A stretch of 64,000 nt of DNA from Pseudomonas sp. C1C7 (GTDB lineage: Bacteria; Pseudomonadota; Gammaproteobacteria; Pseudomonadales; Pseudomonadaceae): NCBI RefSeq assembly GCF_013359595.1, contig NZ_JABFMP010000012.1, positions 105,489 to 169,488 of the forward strand, read 5' to 3'. Positions 45,059-54,417 of this stretch are shown one piece after another. The first letter of the stretch is position 1; each line of letters opens with the position of its first letter. The translations under genes were made by a program, and so were the position numbers. Under the pieces are notes generated by a model that was not told where the DNA came from, ran no database searches, and was given only the letters and a program-made list of their open reading frames with translations.

Positions 45059-46212
45059 TGAGCAAATTGCCTTCGGCACCGGTGTTCAGTCTCGGCTTTC
45101 GTCCGTTCTTTCTCGCGGGTGCCACCTTTGCCGCTCTGGCGGTGGCGATCTGGGCGCTGTGGCTGTACGGCCGTCTACCCGGCGCCCAACCGGTGGGCGG
45201 CATGCTCGCTTGGCACCGTCACGAAATGCCGTTCGGTTTTGCCGTGGCGATCATTGCCGGGTTCCTGCTGACTGCGGTGCCCAACTGGACCGGTCGGCCG
45301 GGGCTCAAAGGCTGGCCGTTGATAGGGCTTGTGCTGGTCTGGCTGCTGGCGCGACTGGCCTGGCTGATGCCGATTCCTCCTGGCCAGCTGCTGATCCTGC
45401 AACTGCCTTTGCTGCCGCTGCTGGCCGTTGTACTCGGTCGTGATCTGATCGCTGCCCGCAAGCGCGAAAACTACCCGATTCTGTTGATGATCACGCTGTT
45501 GGCCGGATGTCAGGTCATGACCCTGTGGGGTTTCTGGATCGACGACGTCGGCCTGCAACGCCGTGGTGTGCTGGCCGCGTTGTGGCTGGTCGGCGCGATG
45601 ATGAGCGTGATTGGCGGGCGGGTGATTCCGTTCTTCATCCAGCGCGGGCTCAATCGCCCGGCGACGCCTGCGGCCAGTCCTTGGCCGACACGGGTGCTGC
45701 TGGTGAGCAGCCTGCTCGCAGCGCTGACCTTTGCCCTGGGGCTCAATGACGTTGCGCGGTTGTGGCTGGCGGTGTTGTTCCTGCTGATGGGCGGCTTGCA
45801 CCTGCTGCGGCTGTGGCGCTGGCATGATCGCGGGATGTGGCGGGTGCCGCTGTTGTGGTCGCTGTATCTGTCTTATGTATGGTTGCTGGTCGCGGCGATC
45901 GGCATGGCGCTGTGGCATCTCGGGTTGATGCCCCAGCAAAGCCTGGCCACTCATTCGCTGGCGGTCGGCGGGGTGGGCGGGCTGATATTGGCGATGATTG
46001 CCCGGGTCAGCCTGGGGCATACCGGACGGCCGTTGCAGCCGTCCAAGGCGATCGTCGCGGGGTTTGCCCTGGTGTTGCTGGCGGGTCTGTCGCGGGTGCT
46101 GCTGGTGCCGTTTTCCGGGGCTGGCCTGGGGGTGTCGGCGGCGCTCTGGTGTGCGGCGTTCGGGATGTTCCTGCTGCGCTATACCGACATTCTCCTCAAG
46201 CCACGGGCATAA
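45058..46212 (+). CDS. nnrS: NnrS family haem-copper membrane protein
   Basis: A 384-aa protein with about twelve membrane segments. NnrS marks include FSLGFRPFFLAGA near residue 9, HRHEMPFGFAVAIIAGFLLTA (in parts) with likely haem-ligand His, and GGRVIPFFIQRG. NnrS proteins protect against nitrosative stress and may limit dinitrosyl-iron damage. Longer in-frame openings were rejected because ATG 45058 lies in the TGATG junction with ppyR. The same gene pair occurs as PA2663-PA2662 next to the NO-detoxifying flavohaemoglobin gene. Confidence 0.9.
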   Translation: MSKLPSAPVFSLGFRPFFLAGATFAALAVAIWALWLYGRLPGAQPVGGMLAWHRHEMPFGFAVAIIAGFLLTAVPNWTGRPGLKGWPLIGLVLVWLLARLAWLMPIPPGQLLILQLPLLPLLAVVLGRDLIAARKRENYPILLMITLLAGCQVMTLWGFWIDDVGLQRRGVLAALWLVGAMMSVIGGRVIPFFIQRGLNRPATPAASPWPTRVLLVSSLLAALTFALGLNDVARLWLAVLFLLMGGLHLLRLWRWHDRGMWRVPLLWSLYLSYVWLLVAAIGMALWHLGLMPQQSLATHSLAVGGVGGLILAMIARVSLGHTGRPLQPSKAIVAGFALVLLAGLSRVLLVPFSGAGLGVSAALWCAAFGMFLLRYTDILLKPRA

Positions 46213-46319
46213 GATCTCCTGCAGGGGGACGGGAAATCAGCTCGATATCTTCGGTGAACGGCGCCGAGGATGTGACCGGTGGTCGATACATTCCGGCCTG
46301 CGAAGCAAATTGGACTTAG

Positions 46320-46378
46320 CTGAAGGGATAACCGAGGCGCGCGTAGGCCGTTGACGGCCACAGCGACGTCCCCTTCAG
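46320..46378 (+). promoter_or_regulatory. Nested hairpin in the iorA leader
   Basis: CTGAAGGG (46320-46327) pairs with CCCTTCAG (46371-46378), enclosing GGCCG-TTGA-CGGCC (46346-46359). It ends about 27 nt before the iorA ATG, next to the GAGGAG ribosome-binding site. It could be a cis-regulatory RNA of a molybdoenzyme operon; I cannot match it to the Moco riboswitch consensus by eye. Confidence 0.45.
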
Positions 46379-46405
46379 GACACCGTGAGTCTGAGGAGCT
46401 TCGCA

Positions 46406-46861
46406 ATGCTGACCCTCAATATCAATGGCAAGGACCAGGAACTGGATGTCCCCGCGGACATGCCGTTGCTGTGGGTCCTGCGTGATGTCGCGCACCTGAC
46501 CGGCACCAAGTTCGGCTGCGGCATGGCCCAGTGCGGCGCCTGTACCGTGCACGTCGACGGTGCGCCGCTGCGATCGTGCATTACCCCGGCCACCGCCGTA
46601 GCCCACGGCCAGAAAATCCTCACCATCGAAGGTCTGTCGCTGGACGGTACGCACCCGGTGCAAAAGGCCTGGGCCGAACTCGATGTGGTCCAGTGCGGCT
46701 ACTGCCAGTCCGGGCAGATCATGTCGGCGGCGGCATTGCTGGCGAAAATTCCGCAACCCACCGACAGCGACATCGATCAGGCCCTGTCGGGCAATATCTG
46801 CCGTTGCGGCACCTATCCAAGAATTCGCGCCGCGGTCAAACGCGCCGCGCAACTGGGTTGA
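46406..46861 (+). CDS. iorA: Isoquinoline 1-oxidoreductase-type small subunit (2x[2Fe-2S])
   Basis: A 151-aa iron-sulfur subunit of a molybdenum hydroxylase. The plant-type ferredoxin cluster uses Cys38, Cys43, Cys46 and Cys58 ([12 protein letters not shown]). The second cluster uses Cys97, Cys100, Cys132 and Cys134 ([10 protein letters not shown] and CRCGTYPRI). It transfers electrons from the Mo subunit to the outside acceptor. The start has GAGGAG upstream. Its stop overlaps the iorB start by one base. Confidence 0.9.
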   Translation: MLTLNINGKDQELDVPADMPLLWVLRDVAHLTGTKFGCGMAQCGACTVHVDGAPLRSCITPATAVAHGQKILTIEGLSLDGTHPVQKAWAELDVVQCGYCQSGQIMSAAALLAKIPQPTDSDIDQALSGNICRCGTYPRIRAAVKRAAQLG

Positions 46862-49035
46862 TGACCATGAACAGTCTCAATCCGCTTTCACGTCGTGGCT
46901 TTCTCAAGGGCACTGCCGTTCTGGGCGGCGGGCTGGTGGTGGCCTTTGTGATTCCCGGCGCCCATCGATTCGCCCAGGGCGCGGAGAACGAGGGCAATGT
47001 CTTCGCCCCCAATGCCTTTTTGCGCATCGCCAATGACAACAGCGTCACCGTGTTGCTCGGTCACTCGGAAATGGGCCAGGGCATCTGGACCGGCCTGACC
47101 ATGTTGATCGCCGAAGAACTGGACGCCGACTGGTCGAAAATCCGCGCCGAACATTCTCCGGCATCCGCCAGGGATTACGGCCTGGCGCAGTTCGGCGGCA
47201 TGCAGATCACCGGGGGTTCTACCTCCACCTGGGCTGAGTTCGATCGCTACCGTCAGGCCGGCGCAACGGCGCGGATGATGCTGATCGAGGCGGCGGCCAA
47301 ACGCTTCAACGTTGCGCCTTCGGCGATCCGCACCGAATCGGGCGTGGTGATCGCCGGCGAGCAACGCGCCACCTACGGCGAGCTGGCGGACGACGCCGGC
47401 AAGCTGCCCGTGCCGGACCCGGCGTCGATCAAGCTCAAGGACGCGAAAGACTGGACCATCATCGGCAAACCCACCAAGCGCCTGGACACACCGGAGAAAA
47501 TCACCGGCCGCGCCAAGTTCGGCATGGACGTGCAGTTCGATGGCCTGATGACCGCGATGGTCGCCCGTCCGCCGGGGTTCGGCGGCAGCGTCAAATCCTT
47601 CGAAGGCGCCGAGGCGCTGGCCATTCCGGGCGTGCGCAAAGTGGTGCAGGTGCCGACCGGCGTCGCGGTGATCGCCGATCACTATTGGGCGGCGAAACTG
47701 GGGCGCGACGCGCTGCAGGTGGAATGGGATTTGGGGCCGAACAGCGGTCTCGATAGCCAGAAGCTGCTGGAGAGCTTTCGCAAACTCGCCGCGACGCCGG
47801 GGCTTCCTGCCAGTCAGGCCGGCGACGCCCAGGCCGCGCTGAGCAAGGCGAGCAAAACCGTGGACGTCGAATACAGCGTGCCGTACCTGGCCCACGCGCC
47901 GATGGAACCACTCAACTGCACGGTGAAAATCACCCAGGACAAATGCGAAATCTGGACTGGCACCCAGTTCCAGACGCTGGATCAGATGATCGCCGGGAAA
48001 ATCACCGGTCTGAAACCCGAGCAGGTCGAGATCCACACCGAGTTCCTGGGCGGCGGTTTCGGCCGGCGGGCCAACCCGACCTCGGATTTTGTCGCCGAGG
48101 CGGTGCAGGTCGCCAAGGCCGCGGGTGGGCCGGTGAAGACCGTGTGGGCGCGGGAAGATGACATCCGTGGTGGCTATTACCGCTCGGCGTTCCTGCATCA
48201 TGCGCGCGTCGGGCTGGGGGCTGATGGCCTGCCGCTGGCGTGGAAACATGTGCTGGTGGGGCAGTCGATCATGGCCGGCACGATGCTCGAAGCGGCGGCG
48301 GTCAAGAACGGCATCGACAAGACCTCGGTGGAGGGCGTGGCGGACAGTCCGTACCTTGCGGATCTGGCCGACCATCAGGTCCAGCTGCATTCGCCGAAAA
48401 CCGGCATCAGCGTGCTCTGGCTGCGGTCGGTGGGGCATACCCATACCGCGTTCGTCATGGAGTCGCTGATCGATGAACTGGCCGCAGCGGCGAGCAAGGA
48501 CCCGGTGGAGTACCGGCGCACCCTGCTCAAGAACCATCCCCGGCATCTGGGGGTGTTGAACCTGGCCGTGGAGAAGGCCAACTGGAAGGCGCCGCTGCCG
48601 GATGGCCATGCCTTGGGCGTGGCGGTGCACGAATCATTCGGCAGCTATGTGGCGCAGGTGGCCGAGGTGTCCCAGGACAATCTGGCGATCCGCGTGCATC
48701 GGGTGGTGTGCGCGGTGGATTGCGGGATCGCGGTCAACCCGCAAAGCATCGCCGCGCAGATGGAGTCGTGCATCGCCTTCGGCCTGGGTTTCACCCTGCA
48801 CAGCAAGCTGACGATCAAGGACGGCCAGGTGGTGCAGTCCAACTACCACGATTACCAGGTGCTGCGGCTCAACGAAATGCCGGTGGTGGAAGTGCATATC
48901 CTGCCCAGCAGCGAAAAGCCCGGCGGCATCGGCGAGGCCGGTGTGCCGCCCACGGCGCCGGCCGTGGCCAATGCGGTGTACGCCCTGACCGGGCAACGCC
49001 TGCGCGAGCTGCCGTTGCAGCTGTCGGGGGTGTGA
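46861..49035 (+). CDS. iorB: Isoquinoline 1-oxidoreductase-type large molybdopterin subunit
   Basis: A 724-aa molybdopterin-binding catalytic subunit of the xanthine oxidase family, IorB type. It begins with a twin-arginine signal (SRRGFLKG at 10-17, then a hydrophobic stretch), so it is exported folded to the periplasm, taking IorA with it. Cofactor-binding regions include HSEMGQGIWTGL, GGGFGRRANP and, near the end, GGIGEAGVPPTAPAVANA with the catalytic Glu. The natural substrate is an aldehyde or N-heterocycle; the exact one is unknown. FAD is absent in this type, so electrons leave through Fe-S to the cytochrome encoded next. Confidence 0.9.
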   Translation: MTMNSLNPLSRRGFLKGTAVLGGGLVVAFVIPGAHRFAQGAENEGNVFAPNAFLRIANDNSVTVLLGHSEMGQGIWTGLTMLIAEELDADWSKIRAEHSPASARDYGLAQFGGMQITGGSTSTWAEFDRYRQAGATARMMLIEAAAKRFNVAPSAIRTESGVVIAGEQRATYGELADDAGKLPVPDPASIKLKDAKDWTIIGKPTKRLDTPEKITGRAKFGMDVQFDGLMTAMVARPPGFGGSVKSFEGAEALAIPGVRKVVQVPTGVAVIADHYWAAKLGRDALQVEWDLGPNSGLDSQKLLESFRKLAATPGLPASQAGDAQAALSKASKTVDVEYSVPYLAHAPMEPLNCTVKITQDKCEIWTGTQFQTLDQMIAGKITGLKPEQVEIHTEFLGGGFGRRANPTSDFVAEAVQVAKAAGGPVKTVWAREDDIRGGYYRSAFLHHARVGLGADGLPLAWKHVLVGQSIMAGTMLEAAAVKNGIDKTSVEGVADSPYLADLADHQVQLHSPKTGISVLWLRSVGHTHTAFVMESLIDELAAAASKDPVEYRRTLLKNHPRHLGVLNLAVEKANWKAPLPDGHALGVAVHESFGSYVAQVAEVSQDNLAIRVHRVVCAVDCGIAVNPQSIAAQMESCIAFGLGFTLHSKLTIKDGQVVQSNYHDYQVLRLNEMPVVEVHILPSSEKPGGIGEAGVPPTAPAVANAVYALTGQRLRELPLQLSGV

Positions 49036-49036
49036 G

Positions 49037-49618
49037 ATGAAGCGCCATCACTGGATTCTCGGGACGTTGATCCTGGTGTGCCTGTTCATCTATGCCACCG
49101 AGTTGTTCGCCGATGACAAGGAGGCGCTGAAGGCCTTCGACACCGTGCGACAGGTGTTCCAGAGCCCCCGCTGCCAGAACTGCCACATACCGGGTGATTC
49201 GCCCTTGCAGTTCGACGCTGGCAAGCCCCATGCAATGAACGTTGTGCGGGGCATGGACGGCAAGGGCGCGGCGGGCTTGCCCTGTGCCACCTGCCACGCC
49301 GACGCCAATCCACCGGCCAGCTACGGCCCCGGCACACCACCGGGTGCGCCGCATTGGAGCCTGCCGCCGGCGGCGCACAAAATGGCCTGGATTGGCCTGC
49401 CGCCCGACAGGTTGTGCAACATGATCAAGGACCGCGCGAGCAACGGCGACCGTGATTTCGACGCGCTGATCAAACATGTGAGTGAAGACAAGCTGGTGCT
49501 GTGGGGCTGGAATCCGGGCGGCAATCGCGCGCCAGTGCCGGTGCCGCACGATGTATTCGTCACGCAATTCAAGCTGTGGGCTGACGCTGGAGGGCCTTGT
49601 CCATTGGCGGGCACATGA
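49037..49618 (+). CDS. Di-haem cytochrome c partner of IorAB
   Basis: A 193-aa protein with an N-terminal membrane or signal segment (about 6-22) and two CxxCH haem sites: Cys46-Cys49-His50 (CQNCH) and Cys83-Cys86-His87 (CATCH). It begins one base after the iorB stop, so it belongs to the operon and is the probable periplasmic electron acceptor for the molybdenum hydroxylase, passing electrons to the respiratory chain. Confidence 0.85.
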   Translation: MKRHHWILGTLILVCLFIYATELFADDKEALKAFDTVRQVFQSPRCQNCHIPGDSPLQFDAGKPHAMNVVRGMDGKGAAGLPCATCHADANPPASYGPGTPPGAPHWSLPPAAHKMAWIGLPPDRLCNMIKDRASNGDRDFDALIKHVSEDKLVLWGWNPGGNRAPVPVPHDVFVTQFKLWADAGGPCPLAGT

Positions 49619-49691
49619 CCATCGGTCAATGCTGCGGAGTCAAACCCGCCATCAAGGACTCTAAAAAACATAATCAAACGGGGAGTATCCG

Positions 49692-50264
49692 ATGCTGACC
49701 TCAGGCAAACCGCACAAGACACGGGTATGTGCAGGGACGCCACAACAGGAACGCGAACTGCTGCGCGATCTGGCCCGCAAGGCCGAGCAAGAACTGATCG
49801 GCGTGCAGATGGCAAGCATGGATGAACTGACGCTGCTGCCCAACCGCCACGGCTTCATCGCCCTGGCTCAACTGGGGCTCGACGCCTGCCAGCGTCTGGG
49901 CCGACCTGCCACGCTGCTGTTCTTCAACCTCGAAGAATTCAAGCGCATCAACTACCTGTTCGGCCGCAGCGAGGGCGATCACGCACTGAAAACCTTCGCC
50001 GACGTGCTGAACATCGGCTTCAGGGAAAGTGACGTAATCGGCCGTCTTGAAGGCGCGACCTTCGTGGCCTTGCTCACTGGCTCCTGTGGCGTGGATGTAA
50101 CGGCCATCAAGGCACGGCTAGAGGAAATGCTCGACGCGCGCAACACCATGGCGCATCGCGGGTATGGCATTCGATTCAGCATTGGCCAGATCGAGCATGA
50201 TCCTGAGGAGCATGATTCGGTGGAGGAGTTGCTGGAGAGGGCCGAGAGGGTGTTGGGGCGGTAA
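49692..50264 (+). CDS. Degenerate GGDEF domain protein
   Basis: A 190-aa cytoplasmic protein. A short N-terminal helix (QQERELLRDLARKAEQ) is followed by a GGDEF fold with the starting motif DELTLLPNRHGF (44-55). The signature that should read GGDEF is EGATF at 120-124, and the metal/substrate motif before it is NLEEFKRINYLFG with Asn in place of the usual first Asp. It should be unable to make c-di-GMP. It may bind c-di-GMP or GTP, or act by protein contact. It lies alone between a cytochrome gene and a REPIN. Confidence 0.82.
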   Translation: MLTSGKPHKTRVCAGTPQQERELLRDLARKAEQELIGVQMASMDELTLLPNRHGFIALAQLGLDACQRLGRPATLLFFNLEEFKRINYLFGRSEGDHALKTFADVLNIGFRESDVIGRLEGATFVALLTGSCGVDVTAIKARLEEMLDARNTMAHRGYGIRFSIGQIEHDPEEHDSVEELLERAERVLGR

Positions 50265-50282
50265 TTTTCTGGTGTGTTTGCG

Positions 50283-50360
50283 GGCCTCTTCGCGGGCAAG
50301 CCTCGCTCCTGCAGAGGACCGCGTGACCCTGTAGGAGCGAGGCTTGCCCGCGAAGAGGCC
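50283..50360. repeat. REPIN (family A), long arms
   Basis: GGCCTCTTCGCGGGCAAGCC... (50283-50314) pairs with the reverse complement ending GCGAAGAGGCC at 50360, about 30 bp per arm around a 15-bp core. It lies between convergent genes. Confidence 0.85.
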
Positions 50361-50375
50361 GGAACAGTCAACACC

Positions 50376-50801
50376 TCATTTGGCAAACAGCTGCCCAATA
50401 TCCTTGAACGCCTTGAACTCCAGCGCATTGCCGCACGGGTCGAACAAAAACATCGTCGCCTGTTCCCCCACCAATCCCTGAAAACGAATCCCCGGCTCGA
50501 TCACGAATCGGGTTTCCAGTGCCGTCAGCCGCTCGGCGAGCGCTTCCCACTCCGCCATCCCCAGCACCACGCCGAAATGCGGCACGGGCACGTCATGGCC
50601 GTCGACGGCGTTGGTGTGGGCGGCTTCCTGGGAGGCGTTTTTCGGTGCCAGGTGGATCACCAGTTGGTGACCGAAGAAATTGAAATCGACCCAGTGATCG
50701 CTCGAGCGACCTTCTTCCAGGCCGAAAACGCTGCCATAGAAATGCCGCGCGGCGTTCAGGTCGTAGACTGGAATGGCCAGGTGGAAAGGGGAGAGCTGCA
50801 T
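50376..50801 (-). CDS. VOC family (glyoxalase-fold) protein
   Basis: A 141-aa vicinal-oxygen-chelate protein: [22 protein letters not shown] at the N-terminus (in parts), a central [14 protein letters not shown], and the C-terminal [13 protein letters not shown] with the metal-ligand Glu. Activity unknown; members include glyoxalases, dioxygenases and resistance proteins. It converges with the GGDEF-like gene and is separated by 169 bp from fabI. Confidence 0.85.
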   Translation of the reverse strand: MQLSPFHLAIPVYDLNAARHFYGSVFGLEEGRSSDHWVDFNFFGHQLVIHLAPKNASQEAAHTNAVDGHDVPVPHFGVVLGMAEWEALAERLTALETRFVIEPGIRFQGLVGEQATMFLFDPCGNALEFKAFKDIGQLFAK

Positions 50802-50924
50802 CAGGCGTTCCTCGAGGGTGGGAATTTCCAGCAGTGTAGCCTGCTCGTTTCTGGCGGAGCGAGCCTGCTCGCGGTCCCGCGGTCAGGCAAAATCCCTATG
50901 GGAGCCGGCGGAAATGGCAGAAAT

Positions 50925-50954
50925 AAAAAACCCGCCAATCAAGGCGGGTTTTTC
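50925..50954 (-). terminator. Rho-independent terminator of the npp-fabI operon
   Basis: AAAAAACCCGCC, AATCAA, GGCGGGTTTTT: a perfect stem with T tract 17 bp after the fabI stop. Confidence 0.88.
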
Positions 50955-50970
50955 ATTGGCTAACCGAAGA

Positions 50971-51765
50971 TCACTCTTCGATGTTGCCCATGGCGGTGGT
51001 GTTGAAGCCACCGTCCACGTACATGATTTCACCGCTGATGCCCGACGCCAGGTCCGAGCACAGGAAAGCGCCGGCGTTGCCGACTTCTTCGATGGTGACG
51101 TTGCGACGCAGCGGGGTTTGCGCTTCGTTGGCGGCCAGCATCTTGCGGAAGTTCTTGATGCCGGAAGCGGCGAGGGTGCGGATCGGGCCGGCCGATACGC
51201 AGTTCACGCGGGTGCCGTCCGGGCCCAGGGAGCCGGCCAGGTAACGGACGCCAGCTTCCAGGGAAGCCTTGGCCATGCCCATCACGTTGTAGTTAGGCAT
51301 GGTGCGCTCGGCGCCCAGGTAGGACAGGGTCAGCAGGCTGCCGTTGCGGCCTTTCATCATTTCGCGACCGGCCTTGGCCAGGGCGACGAAGCTGTAGGCG
51401 CTGATGTCGTGGGCGATGCGGAAACCGTCACGGGTGGTGGCTTCGGTGAAGTCGCCGTCCAGTTGGTCGCCCGGGGCGAAGCCCACGGAGTGCACGATGC
51501 AGTCCAGGCCGTCCCACTTCTTGCTCAGCTCTTCGAAAACCTTGGCGATTTCCGCGTCGCTGGCCACGTCGCACGGGAAGCACAGCTCAGGGCTCGAGCC
51601 CCAGCCTTGTGCGAATTCTTCGACACGACCCTTGAGTTTGTCGTTCTGATAAGTGAAGGCAAGCTCAGCGCCCTCGCGATGCATGGCGGCGGCGATGCCG
51701 GATGCGATGGACAGCTTGCTGGCGACACCGACGATCAGTACGCGCTTACCGGCGAGAAAACCCAT
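50971..51765 (-). CDS. fabI: Enoyl-ACP reductase (NADH), FabI
   Basis: A 264-aa SDR-fold enzyme for the last reduction of each fatty-acid elongation cycle. Variant glycine motif [13 protein letters not shown] at the N-terminus; active-site Tyr149, Tyr159 and Lys166 (Y-x6-K in YNVMGMAK) are as in E. coli FabI, the triclosan target. ATG 51765 follows AAAGAGGAG. It starts 19 bp after the last ABC gene, so it can be read from the importer operon as well as from any own promoter. A terminator follows. Confidence 0.97.
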   Translation of the reverse strand: MGFLAGKRVLIVGVASKLSIASGIAAAMHREGAELAFTYQNDKLKGRVEEFAQGWGSSPELCFPCDVASDAEIAKVFEELSKKWDGLDCIVHSVGFAPGDQLDGDFTEATTRDGFRIAHDISAYSFVALAKAGREMMKGRNGSLLTLSYLGAERTMPNYNVMGMAKASLEAGVRYLAGSLGPDGTRVNCVSAGPIRTLAASGIKNFRKMLAANEAQTPLRRNVTIEEVGNAGAFLCSDLASGISGEIMYVDGGFNTTAMGNIEE

Positions 51766-51784
51766 GTGTTGCTCCTCTTTCAGG

Positions 51785-53395
51785 TTATTGCGCAGTTTCC
51801 GGAGCCAGGAAGGCGGCTTCCAGTAACTGCTGTGTATACGGATGTTGGGGGGCGGCAAAGATGCTTTGCGCGTCTCCCTGTTCGACCACTTGGCCATGCT
51901 TGACCACCATCAGCTGGTGGCTCAGCGCCTTGACCACAGCCAGGTCATGGCTGATGAACAGATACGTCAGGTTGTACTTGGTTTGCAGTGAACGCAAAAG
52001 CTCCACCACTTGGCGTTGCACGGTGCGGTCCAAAGCCGAAGTCGGCTCGTCCAGCAAAATCAACGCCGGTTTTAGCACTAAAGCCCGGGCAATGGCGATT
52101 CTCTGCCGTTGCCCGCCGGAAAATTCGTGGGGGTAGCGGTTCCGGGTTTCCGGGTCCAGTCCTACTTCCCTGAGCGCCTCGATAATCGCCCGTTCCTGTT
52201 CGGCCTCGGTGCCGATCCCGTGAATCCGCAAGCCTTCACCCACGATCTGGCTCACGCACATCCGCGGGCTCAGGCTGCCGAACGGGTCCTGAAACACCAC
52301 CTGCATCTCCCGACGCAGCGGCCTGACCTGTTGTTGCGTCAGGCTGTCCAGCTGTTTGCCCTCAAAGCGGATGGCGCCCTTGCTGGCGATCAATCGCAGG
52401 ATCGCCAGACCCAGGGTCGATTTGCCGGAACCGCTTTCGCCCACGATCCCCAGGGTCTGGCCCTGGGGCAGGTTGAAGTTGATGCCGTCCACCGCCTTGA
52501 CGTAATCCACCGTGCGCTTGAGCAGGCCTTTCTTGATCGGGAACCAGACTTTCAGGTCCTCGACCGCAAGCAGTGGCGGGCCGATTTCATTGGCCGCCGG
52601 CTTCCCGCTGGGCTCCGCTGCGAGCAGGATCCGAGTGTACGGATGCTGCGGCGCACGAAACAATTCCTCACACGATGCCTGTTCGACGATGCAACCGCGC
52701 TGCATGACACATACACGATGCGCAATTCTTCGAACCAGGTTCAAATCGTGGCTGATCAGCAGCAATGCCATGCCCAGGCGAGCCTGCAGTTCCTTGAGCA
52801 ATTCGAGGATTTTCAGCTGAACGGTCACGTCCAGCGCGGTGGTCGGCTCATCGGCGATCAGCAGCTCAGGCTCATTGGCCAGGGCCATGGCGATCATCAC
52901 CCGCTGGCGCTGGCCACCGGACAATTCGTGGGGCAGGGCCTTGAGGCGCTTGTGCGGCTCGGGAATGCCGACCATTTCCAGCAGCTCCAGGGTGCGCTTG
53001 GTCGCCACCTTGCCGACCAGGCCCTTGTGGATGCCCAGCACCTCGTTGATCTGCTTCTCGATCGAATGCAGCGGATTGAGCGAGGTCATCGGCTCCTGGA
53101 AGATCATCGCGATCCGGTTGCCGCGGATGTGACGGATGGTTTTTTCTTTGAGGTCCAGCAGGTTCTGCCCGGAATACTCGATGGTGCCCGCCGGGTGCCG
53201 GGCGAGCGGGTAGGGCAGCAGGCGCAGGATGGAGTGGGCGGTCACCGATTTGCCGGAGCCGGATTCGCCCACCAGTGCCAGGGTTTCGCCGCGCTTGATA
53301 TCGAAGCTGACGTTTTCCACCACCCGCTGGCTGTGGGTGCCGACGACGAATTCGACGGCGAGGTCGCGCACTTCGATCAGATTGTCCTGATTCAT
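51785..53395 (-). CDS. yejF: ABC transporter ATPase with two nucleotide-binding domains (YejF/NppD-like)
   Basis: A 536-aa fused ATPase. Domain 1 has Walker A GESGSGKS near residue 51 and signature LSGGQRQRV. Domain 2 has Walker A GESGSGKS near 312 and signature FSGGQRQRI. Each has a Walker B (LLIADEPT and LILLDEPT) and the oligopeptide-type HPYT end. It powers import by the YejB/YejE channel. ATG 53395 lies one base from the yejE stop. Orthologous position: PA1807 (nppD). Confidence 0.93.
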   Translation of the reverse strand: MNQDNLIEVRDLAVEFVVGTHSQRVVENVSFDIKRGETLALVGESGSGKSVTAHSILRLLPYPLARHPAGTIEYSGQNLLDLKEKTIRHIRGNRIAMIFQEPMTSLNPLHSIEKQINEVLGIHKGLVGKVATKRTLELLEMVGIPEPHKRLKALPHELSGGQRQRVMIAMALANEPELLIADEPTTALDVTVQLKILELLKELQARLGMALLLISHDLNLVRRIAHRVCVMQRGCIVEQASCEELFRAPQHPYTRILLAAEPSGKPAANEIGPPLLAVEDLKVWFPIKKGLLKRTVDYVKAVDGINFNLPQGQTLGIVGESGSGKSTLGLAILRLIASKGAIRFEGKQLDSLTQQQVRPLRREMQVVFQDPFGSLSPRMCVSQIVGEGLRIHGIGTEAEQERAIIEALREVGLDPETRNRYPHEFSGGQRQRIAIARALVLKPALILLDEPTSALDRTVQRQVVELLRSLQTKYNLTYLFISHDLAVVKALSHQLMVVKHGQVVEQGDAQSIFAAPQHPYTQQLLEAAFLAPETAQ

Positions 53396-53396
53396 T

Positions 53397-54416
53397 TCAC
53401 TTCCTCGGGTCGAAGGCATCGCGAGCGGACTCGCCGATGAACACCAGCAAGCTCAGCATCAACGCCAGCACGGCAAACGCGCTCATGCCCAGCCACGGTG
53501 CCTGCAGGTTGGATTTGCCCTGGGCCACCAGTTCGCCCAGCGACGGGCTGCCCGCCGGCAGGCCGAAGCCAAGGAAATCCAGGGCGGTCAGGGTGCCGAT
53601 GGCGCCGGTCAGGATGAACGGCATGAAGGTCATGGTCGAGACCATGGCGTTGGGCAGGATATGACGGAACATGATCGCGCCATTCTGCATGCCCAGCGCC
53701 CGCGCCGCACGCACGTATTCCAGGTTGCGCCCGCGCAGGAACTCGGCGCGGACCACGTCCACCAGGCTCATCCAGGAAAACAGCAGCATGATCCCCAGCA
53801 GCCACCAGAAGTTCGGCTGGACGAAGCTGGCCAGAATGATCAGCAGGTACAGCACCGGCAATCCGGACCAGATCTCCAGGAAACGTTGCCCGGCGAGGTC
53901 CACCCAGCCGCCGTAGAAGCCCTGCAAGGCACCGGCGATCACGCCGATGATCGAGCTGAGCAGGGTCAGGGTCAGGGCGAACAGTACCGACACACGGAAA
54001 CCGTAGATCACCCGGGCCAGCACGTCGCGGCCCTGATCGTCGGTGCCCAGCAGGTTGTCCGCCGAGGGCGGCGCGGGGGCAGGGACGCGCAGGTCGTAGT
54101 TGATGCTCTGGTAGCTGAACGGAATCGGCGCCCACAGTACCCAGGCGTCCTTGGCCTTGAGCAGTTCGCGGATGTACGGGCTCTTGTAGTTGGCTTCCAG
54201 CGGGAATTCGCCGCCGAAGGTGGTTTCCGGGTAACGCTTGAGCGCCGGGAAGTACCAGCCGTTGTCGTAGTGCACCACCAGCGGTTTGTCGTTGGCGATC
54301 AGCTCGGCGCCGAGGCTGGCACCGAACAGGATCAGGAACAGCCACAGCGACCACCAGCCGCGCTTGTTGGCCTTGAACAGCTCGAAGCGGCGGCGATTGA
54401 GAGGGGACAGGTTCAT
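53397..54416 (-). CDS. yejE: ABC peptide transporter permease YejE/NppC
   Basis: A 339-aa permease with about six membrane segments, the N-terminal SPLNRRRFELFKANKRGWWSL region (in parts), a long periplasmic loop, and the EAA-type loop VRAARALGMQNGAIMFRHILPN (in parts) that contacts the ATPase. It pairs with YejB in an importer of the dipeptide/oligopeptide class. Spacing to its neighbours is one base on each side. Orthologous position: PA1808. Confidence 0.93.
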   Translation of the reverse strand: MNLSPLNRRRFELFKANKRGWWSLWLFLILFGASLGAELIANDKPLVVHYDNGWYFPALKRYPETTFGGEFPLEANYKSPYIRELLKAKDAWVLWAPIPFSYQSINYDLRVPAPAPPSADNLLGTDDQGRDVLARVIYGFRVSVLFALTLTLLSSIIGVIAGALQGFYGGWVDLAGQRFLEIWSGLPVLYLLIILASFVQPNFWWLLGIMLLFSWMSLVDVVRAEFLRGRNLEYVRAARALGMQNGAIMFRHILPNAMVSTMTFMPFILTGAIGTLTALDFLGFGLPAGSPSLGELVAQGKSNLQAPWLGMSAFAVLALMLSLLVFIGESARDAFDPRK

Positions 54417-54417
54417 C

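Noticed and set aside
46320..46378. A confirmed Moco riboswitch
   Set aside because: The nested stem is real, but the conserved loop bases of that class could not be identified by eye.
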